DNA from: Anaerolineales bacterium UBA2181
Lineage (GTDB): Bacteria > Chloroflexota > Anaerolineae > Promineifilales > UBA4811
Length of the DNA stretch: 36,569 bases
Assembly (NCBI GenBank): GCA_002328075.1
Contig: DCVT01000039.1
Location: 1-36,569 of the forward strand
Direction: 5' to 3'
The position numbers and the translations under genes are program-made. The notes under the pieces are model-generated. The model ran no database searches. It was not told where the DNA came from and worked only from the letters and a program-made list of their open reading frames with translations. Shown one piece after another: positions 33,034 through 36,569 of this stretch (its first letter is position 1; every line of letters begins with the position of its first letter).

Positions 33034-34538
33034 GCGTAACCTTTGCCTGCGGCTGGACTTATTTGTGCCGCTCCCAACATGACCTCGTCCAAGATGCTCC
33101 TGACGTCGGCTGCCAGGGGCTCGGGCAGGTGGCTACCGAGCAGGTTCTCGATCTTCTCGCGGGCTTTGAAACGGACATCCCTTCGACCCTCTTGACACCA
33201 CCCTTCGTACGTGTCCCGATCGAGCAGCCGGGGGTACCAATCCTCCCGAAAATGGGTGCGTGTGTGTGCACTCCCGAGAAAGCCGTCGCCATGCCCCAAC
33301 TGGTGGACGATATCCAGCGCCAGAGTCTCCTCGTTCACCTCCGGGCCCTGGACAAAGCGCTTGATATAGCTGATCAACTCGTCGCAGATGACCAGGTGCT
33401 CCAGCGAATAGCATTCGCCCCCTTCCAAACATCCCACCCCGTGGATCAAGTTGACGCCCAGGAGAGTCTCAATGAGCAGGGCAAAGGCGGCTTCGGCCGC
33501 CCCTTGCGGGTCCGGTTGTTTGGCGTCGCTCGATCCGGCGAGCCCAAAGACCGGCAATCGATAGTGACGCGCCAGTTCGGAGCTGCCCCCGCGATTCTCC
33601 GGTGCCTCAAGAACCTCGACCATCCTGCTCATATCCATCAGATCGTTGAACCCCCCGCCGTGGATGACCGGGGTTCCCTCGTTCACCAGCTGCGCCAGCA
33701 CGATGCCCACCAGATTGCCGGCGTTGGCCAGGGCAATGGCGCCCGCACCCGTCACCGGACCGTTGATCCCGCGCAGCACCTTGGTCGTGTAGGTAAACGG
33801 TAGCCCCTTCTGGGCGAGCAAGAGCAGCTTGTCCAGCGCTTCCGCGTCGTGCCGAAGGGGATCGCTGACCTTGATTCGACAACCGCACAGGGGGTTGCGC
33901 TGCAACGCCTCTGCCCCCCCGACCACAGCTTCCGCCAGCTCCACTGCAGCCGCGCACCCGGTGGGGGTGGCCGTGTCAAACAGGATCGGCTTGACCGTGT
34001 TGCCGAGCAAGATGGCCATTCGCCGGCGATCAGCCGCCTCGATATCGTGGAACATCCCGCCATTGGCGGGGCGGATGTCGGAGAGAAGGCAGACCGGCAT
34101 GACGAAATCGATGCTGGGCAGCGCATCGCAGATGCGCACTGCTTCCTCGAGATCATGAATGGTTCCCTTGCGGCGCTCGCCCGTACGGTGATCGAGGATG
34201 TACGGGCAATCAAGTCCCACGCCATAGAAAACCCGGTTACGTTCGAGGGGCATGACCCGCTGACCGTACCGGTTGCAGAGAACGACCCGCTTGGGCGCCA
34301 GCCCCAGGGCCCATTCAACAAGCCCCGCCGGAATGTGGACCTGGTTACCGTCCTCGACCGTGGCGCCGGCCTTTTTCATGATGTCGACCGCGGCGCGATG
34401 ATGGAGGCGAACCCCTGTCCGCGCCAGGATTTCAAGGCTGGCGTCGTGGAGGCGCTCCACCTGGTCAACCGACAGGTGCCGGTACTGCGGTGACCGATAT
34501 TCGACATAGTTGCTCTGATGGATCCAGAGAGGGTTCAT
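33030..34538 (-). CDS. MttB-family methyltransferase, copy 4, with in-frame repeat insertion
   Basis: 502 residues. Family segments are LSVDQVERLHDASLEILART, FYGVGLDCPYILDHRTGERR, INGPVTGAGAIALANAGNLV, VIHGGGFNDLMDMSRMVE, GLAGSSDAKQPDPQGAAEAA and FREDWYPRLLDRDTYEGW. The family moves methyl groups from methylated amines to a corrinoid protein; no in-frame TAG, so non-Pyl type. Around residue 160 it reads SDIRPANGGMFHDIEAADRR, while copies 1 and 2 read SDLPQETADRYQ: a palindromic repeat has added about eight residues. ATG 34538 has GGGAG upstream. It is the first enzyme gene after the regulator (91-base gap), and its stop overlaps PrpD copy 2. The nearest corrinoid domain is in that regulator. 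Confidence 0.87.
   Translation of the reverse strand: MNPLWIHQSNYVEYRSPQYRHLSVDQVERLHDASLEILARTGVRLHHRAAVDIMKKAGATVEDGNQVHIPAGLVEWALGLAPKRVVLCNRYGQRVMPLERNRVFYGVGLDCPYILDHRTGERRKGTIHDLEEAVRICDALPSIDFVMPVCLLSDIRPANGGMFHDIEAADRRRMAILLGNTVKPILFDTATPTGCAAAVELAEAVVGGAEALQRNPLCGCRIKVSDPLRHDAEALDKLLLLAQKGLPFTYTTKVLRGINGPVTGAGAIALANAGNLVGIVLAQLVNEGTPVIHGGGFNDLMDMSRMVEVLEAPENRGGSSELARHYRLPVFGLAGSSDAKQPDPQGAAEAAFALLIETLLGVNLIHGVGCLEGGECYSLEHLVICDELISYIKRFVQGPEVNEETLALDIVHQLGHGDGFLGSAHTRTHFREDWYPRLLDRDTYEGWCQEGRRDVRFKAREKIENLLGSHLPEPLAADVRSILDEVMLGAAQISPAAGKGYA
34049..34077. repeat. In-frame palindromic repeat inside methyltransferase copy 4
   Basis: GGAACATCCCGCC-ATT-GGCGGGGCGGATG: left arm in full, right arm altered (GGCGGGGCGGATG instead of GGCGGGACGTTCC). 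The minus strand reads IRPANGGMFH, absent from the other three methyltransferases. Confidence 0.7.
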
Positions 34539-34576
34539 GGTCTCCCGGCGCTATCCAGGCAGTTCAGACAGAACGG

Positions 34577-34607
34577 CGAGCATCGATTAAGCACCATTCT
34601 ATGCTCG
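34577..34607. promoter_or_regulatory. Inverted repeat between regulator and methyltransferase copy 4 genes
   Basis: CGAGCAT (34577-34583) and ATGCTCG (34601-34607) are perfect 7-base inverted arms 17 bases apart, within the 91-base gap. There is no U-run, so it is not a standard terminator. It may be an operator half-site pair for the adjacent regulator, or a weak mRNA hairpin. Confidence 0.35.
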
Positions 34608-34629
34608 TCGTGGGTTTTGTCTGTTGGCT

Positions 34630-35892
34630 TTACAACAAATCGGGGAAATTCGGTGCCAGGGTCGGCCCACTAAGCAGCTCGATCAGGCTGGATGGGTCCG
34701 ATAGGGCGGTTGCCCCCAGCTCGGCGGCCTGTTCCTGAGTCACCCCTCCGCCGCCGATAAAGACCCGTACCTGGCCCAGGTCGGCTTTCCCAAGCGCAGC
34801 CTTGATGTCAGCCAGCCTGGCCTGTCCCAGTTTGACGATGCAAGAGATCGCTAGGAAATCCGCCTGATGTTGCCTGACCGCTTCGACGAATCGAGCCATG
34901 GGGACATCGACACCCAGGTCGACGACCCTGAACCCCGCCAGCGTCAATCGAGCGCCAACCAGGCGCTTGCCCACATCGTGGATATCTCCCTCGATCGTAC
35001 CGATGACAACCGTGGCCAGCGATCGCAACGAATCCGGCCCCTGGCCAGACCCTGATTCGAGCACCGAGATCGCTTCTTTGAGCGCTACAGCCATGCCCAC
35101 CAGATCGGGCGCCAGGAGTTCCCCCCGCCTCTGGGATTGTTCCACCGACTGCATGCACCGGGTAAGCGTCTCGAATATCTTGACCGGATCGATCTGCTCA
35201 TCGACTGCCTGCGCTGCCCAGTGCCTGGCCCTGCTCTCGTCGGCGCGGCAGACTGCCGCCACCAGATTCTCCAGGATGCGCATGTGCGCCTGGGGCAGGA
35301 TCACGATCTTGCGCCCCACCTTCCACAGGTAGCCCTGCCTCTTGAGCTCGTTCAGAAGCATGGTCACAGTGGACCGGTCGGCCGCGGTCAGCTCCGCGAT
35401 CTCTTCGTGGGTGATGGTCAGATCGAGTTGGATGCCTTCGCGAGTCTCGTGGCCGTGGGTGGCCGCCAGCGCCTCCAGGCTACGCTTGAGCCGATCCTGC
35501 GTATCCAAAAAACTGAGCGCTTCTACCTCGTTCTGGAACGCCTCGACATAGGTGGCCAGATAATGGATGACCGCCCGGGCAAAGGCTGGATCGCTTTGGA
35601 GCAAGGCAGCCAGATCCTCAGGCGAAACCACCCATACCTCAGCCTCTTCCCAGGCGCTGGCCGAAAACAGGTGATCTCGTCCCAGAACAAAGGCGGTGAG
35701 CCCGAGCGCGTCGTCCCGTCCGTAGATGCCAAAAGCTCTCGCCTTGCCGTCCTTGGAGAGGACATGGGTCTTGACTCGGCCATGCTTGACCAGGTAGATC
35801 CAACTGACAGGATCGCCCTGTAAAAAAAGCACCTGGCCCTGACGGAGCCGCTTCGGCCATCCAACGCGCTTGGACTCCAGGATGTCCAGCAT
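34630..35892 (-). CDS. CRP-type regulator fused to a corrinoid-binding protein
   Basis: 420 residues in four parts. (1) cNMP-binding-like barrel, about 1-120 (LRQGQVLFLQGDPVSWIYLV); it lacks the Glu...Arg-Ser phosphate cassette of cAMP-binding CRP. (2) HTH_Crp winged helix, about 158-198 (THEEIAELTAADRSTVTMLL, NELKRQGYL). (3) B12_binding_2 four-helix cap, about 205-285. (4) B12-binding Rossmann domain, about 293-412, with EGDIHDVGKRLV (D303-x-H305-x-x-G308, the base-off His ligand), VVDLGVDVP and FIGGGGVTQEQAAELGA. Parts 3-4 equal a whole MttC/MtaC-type methyl carrier. ATG 35892 has GAGGAGA upstream and its own promoter. It likely controls the cluster in response to cobalamin or its methyl state (inference), comparable in logic to CarH, which uses a MerR-type HTH instead. 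Confidence 0.9.
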   Translation of the reverse strand: MLDILESKRVGWPKRLRQGQVLFLQGDPVSWIYLVKHGRVKTHVLSKDGKARAFGIYGRDDALGLTAFVLGRDHLFSASAWEEAEVWVVSPEDLAALLQSDPAFARAVIHYLATYVEAFQNEVEALSFLDTQDRLKRSLEALAATHGHETREGIQLDLTITHEEIAELTAADRSTVTMLLNELKRQGYLWKVGRKIVILPQAHMRILENLVAAVCRADESRARHWAAQAVDEQIDPVKIFETLTRCMQSVEQSQRRGELLAPDLVGMAVALKEAISVLESGSGQGPDSLRSLATVVIGTIEGDIHDVGKRLVGARLTLAGFRVVDLGVDVPMARFVEAVRQHQADFLAISCIVKLGQARLADIKAALGKADLGQVRVFIGGGGVTQEQAAELGATALSDPSSLIELLSGPTLAPNFPDLL

Positions 35893-35918
35893 ATCCGGGC
35901 ACTCTCCTCGCGCTGGGT

Positions 35919-35948
35919 ATTATATCCGAGGTCGCGCCAGTCTGACAA
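35919..35948 (-). promoter_or_regulatory. Promoter of the CRP-corrinoid regulator gene
   Basis: On the minus strand TTGTCA (35943-35948), an 18-base spacer and a perfect TATAAT (35919-35924), ending 27 bases before ATG 35892. Probably the main promoter of the cluster's left-going transcription. Confidence 0.55.
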
Positions 35949-36015
35949 ACACGATCGGAAGGAGACTGGGTATCGCGGCTGGCCGCGGCGCGAGCGCCCG
36001 ATTTGGCAGCCTGCC

Positions 36016-36519
36016 TTGCTGATCCTGGGAGACGCCCTGTCGGAACGGCAGTTTGAACAAATGACGCAGGACGCGGTGGTGATCATACCGTGTGAGGAGG
36101 GACAAGAAGATGAATTTGTGCGTGCCGATCCGCTTCTGGGTAATCGATCGGACCAGAGCGGCCTGTTCACTGTCTTGAGCCCAATGTCGGCCAAGGGATC
36201 CGAGTTTGGCAAAGTGATCCTCTACAAATATGGGGACGCCTGTCCACAAGGTCTTTTCAGCTCGTCCGGCAGAGACACAGCCAGGGTGCTTGAGGATGAA
36301 TACTTCTTGAACAAGCTCTACGTGGCCATAACGCGCGCAATGAAGTATCTCTTGATTGTGGATACGCCGCGCGGTGAGGAAGTACTGTGGAGACACACTT
36401 TGTCCTGGGAGCGACTGGATGAAGTGAAGGAGAGGGCCAAGAGCGAAAAATGGTGCGGAAAATTGGCCTGCACACACCGGGTGAAGCACAGCGACATTGC
36501 CCTGCTGGAGACGGAATGA
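36016..36519 (+). pseudogene. Superfamily 1 helicase C-terminal fragment
   Basis: The 167-codon frame ends a UvrD/Rep-like helicase: LFTVLSPMSAKGSEFGKVIL (motif V region, with KGSEF as the usual KGxEF) and YFLNKLYVAITRAMKYLLIV (motif VI, YVAITRA). The Walker A/B half is missing. Coding-like sequence continues in frame upstream to about 35950 (GWPRRERPIWQPA), running into the regulator's promoter region. TTG 36016 is only a nominal start. Such a tail without ATP-binding motifs cannot be a helicase, so I treat it as the remnant of a broken gene. Confidence 0.7.
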
Positions 36520-36569
36520 CCTTCCCCCAAGAAAGTGGACACGTCAATAAGCGAAAGTCGGGTAGACTT

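Noticed and set aside
12878..34538. Pyrrolysine in the MttB-like genes
   Set aside because: All four frames are continuous without an in-frame TAG, so they belong to the non-pyrrolysine branch. The TAG in the Res remnant (3899) is in a gene already truncated and needs no recoding.
36520..36569. End of another insertion sequence at the right edge
   Set aside because: CCCCCAAGAAAGTGGACACG looks like an IS3-type end, but only 50 bases are visible and no transposase or second end can be seen.
1..36569. tRNA, rRNA or other structured RNA genes
   Set aside because: I saw no tRNA-like cloverleaf ends, rRNA segments or other known RNA motifs by reading; a covariance-model search was not possible.

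Overview
The window looks like a chromosomal segment of a GC-rich member of the Chloroflexota (Anaerolineae-like). The substrate-binding lipoprotein has the Pro/Thr/Glu/Ala-rich linker common in that phylum, and there are many toxin-antitoxin-like pairs, IS remnants and palindromic repeats lying in frame inside genes. The assignment is inferred from style; no rRNA, tRNA or other marker gene is present.

Left part (1-12,570), accessory DNA. An IS21-family istA runs off the left edge on the minus strand. Next to it is a second IS21-like element with 65-bp perfect terminal inverted repeats (1513-2696), abutting the C-terminal half of an IS110 transposase. That fragment in turn abuts the 3' end of a type III restriction Res gene carrying an in-frame TAG. 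Then come an AbrB-PIN pair, an IS1182 5' remnant, broken PIN, AAA/DUF4143 ATPase and AbiEii genes, a DUF433-DUF5615 pair, an intact AAA/DUF234 ATPase and an RHH-MazF pair. A strip at 11,774-11,829 carries three dyads spaced exactly 19 bp apart, one a perfect CRP-type site.

Right part (12,570-35,950), a single minus-strand catabolic cluster. In order of transcription it holds: a regulator fusing a CRP-type N-half to a complete corrinoid-binding protein; an MttB-like methyltransferase; MmgE/PrpD; a family 5 lipoprotein; a DppC-type permease; a fused DppD-DppF ATPase; a DppB-type permease; two octopine/nopaline-dehydrogenase-family genes; a second MmgE/PrpD; a second MttB-like gene; a molybdenum hydroxylase (2Fe-2S and Mo domains fused) with its FAD subunit; and two near-identical MttB-like genes from a tandem duplication. 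A possible aconitase-X remnant follows. No separate corrinoid carrier, RamA-like activase or MtbA-like acceptor methyltransferase is present, so the regulator is the only corrinoid domain available to four MttB-like enzymes here. My reading (inference) is uptake, oxidation and corrinoid-dependent demethylation of a methylated nitrogen compound or opine-like molecule, sensed by a cobalamin- or methyl-state-responsive regulator.

At 26.6-34.1 kb a palindromic repeat (core GCGGGACGTTCC) lies in frame inside several of these genes, and local paralogues lack it at the matching internal sites. The right edge holds the C-terminal end of a superfamily 1 helicase (plus strand).
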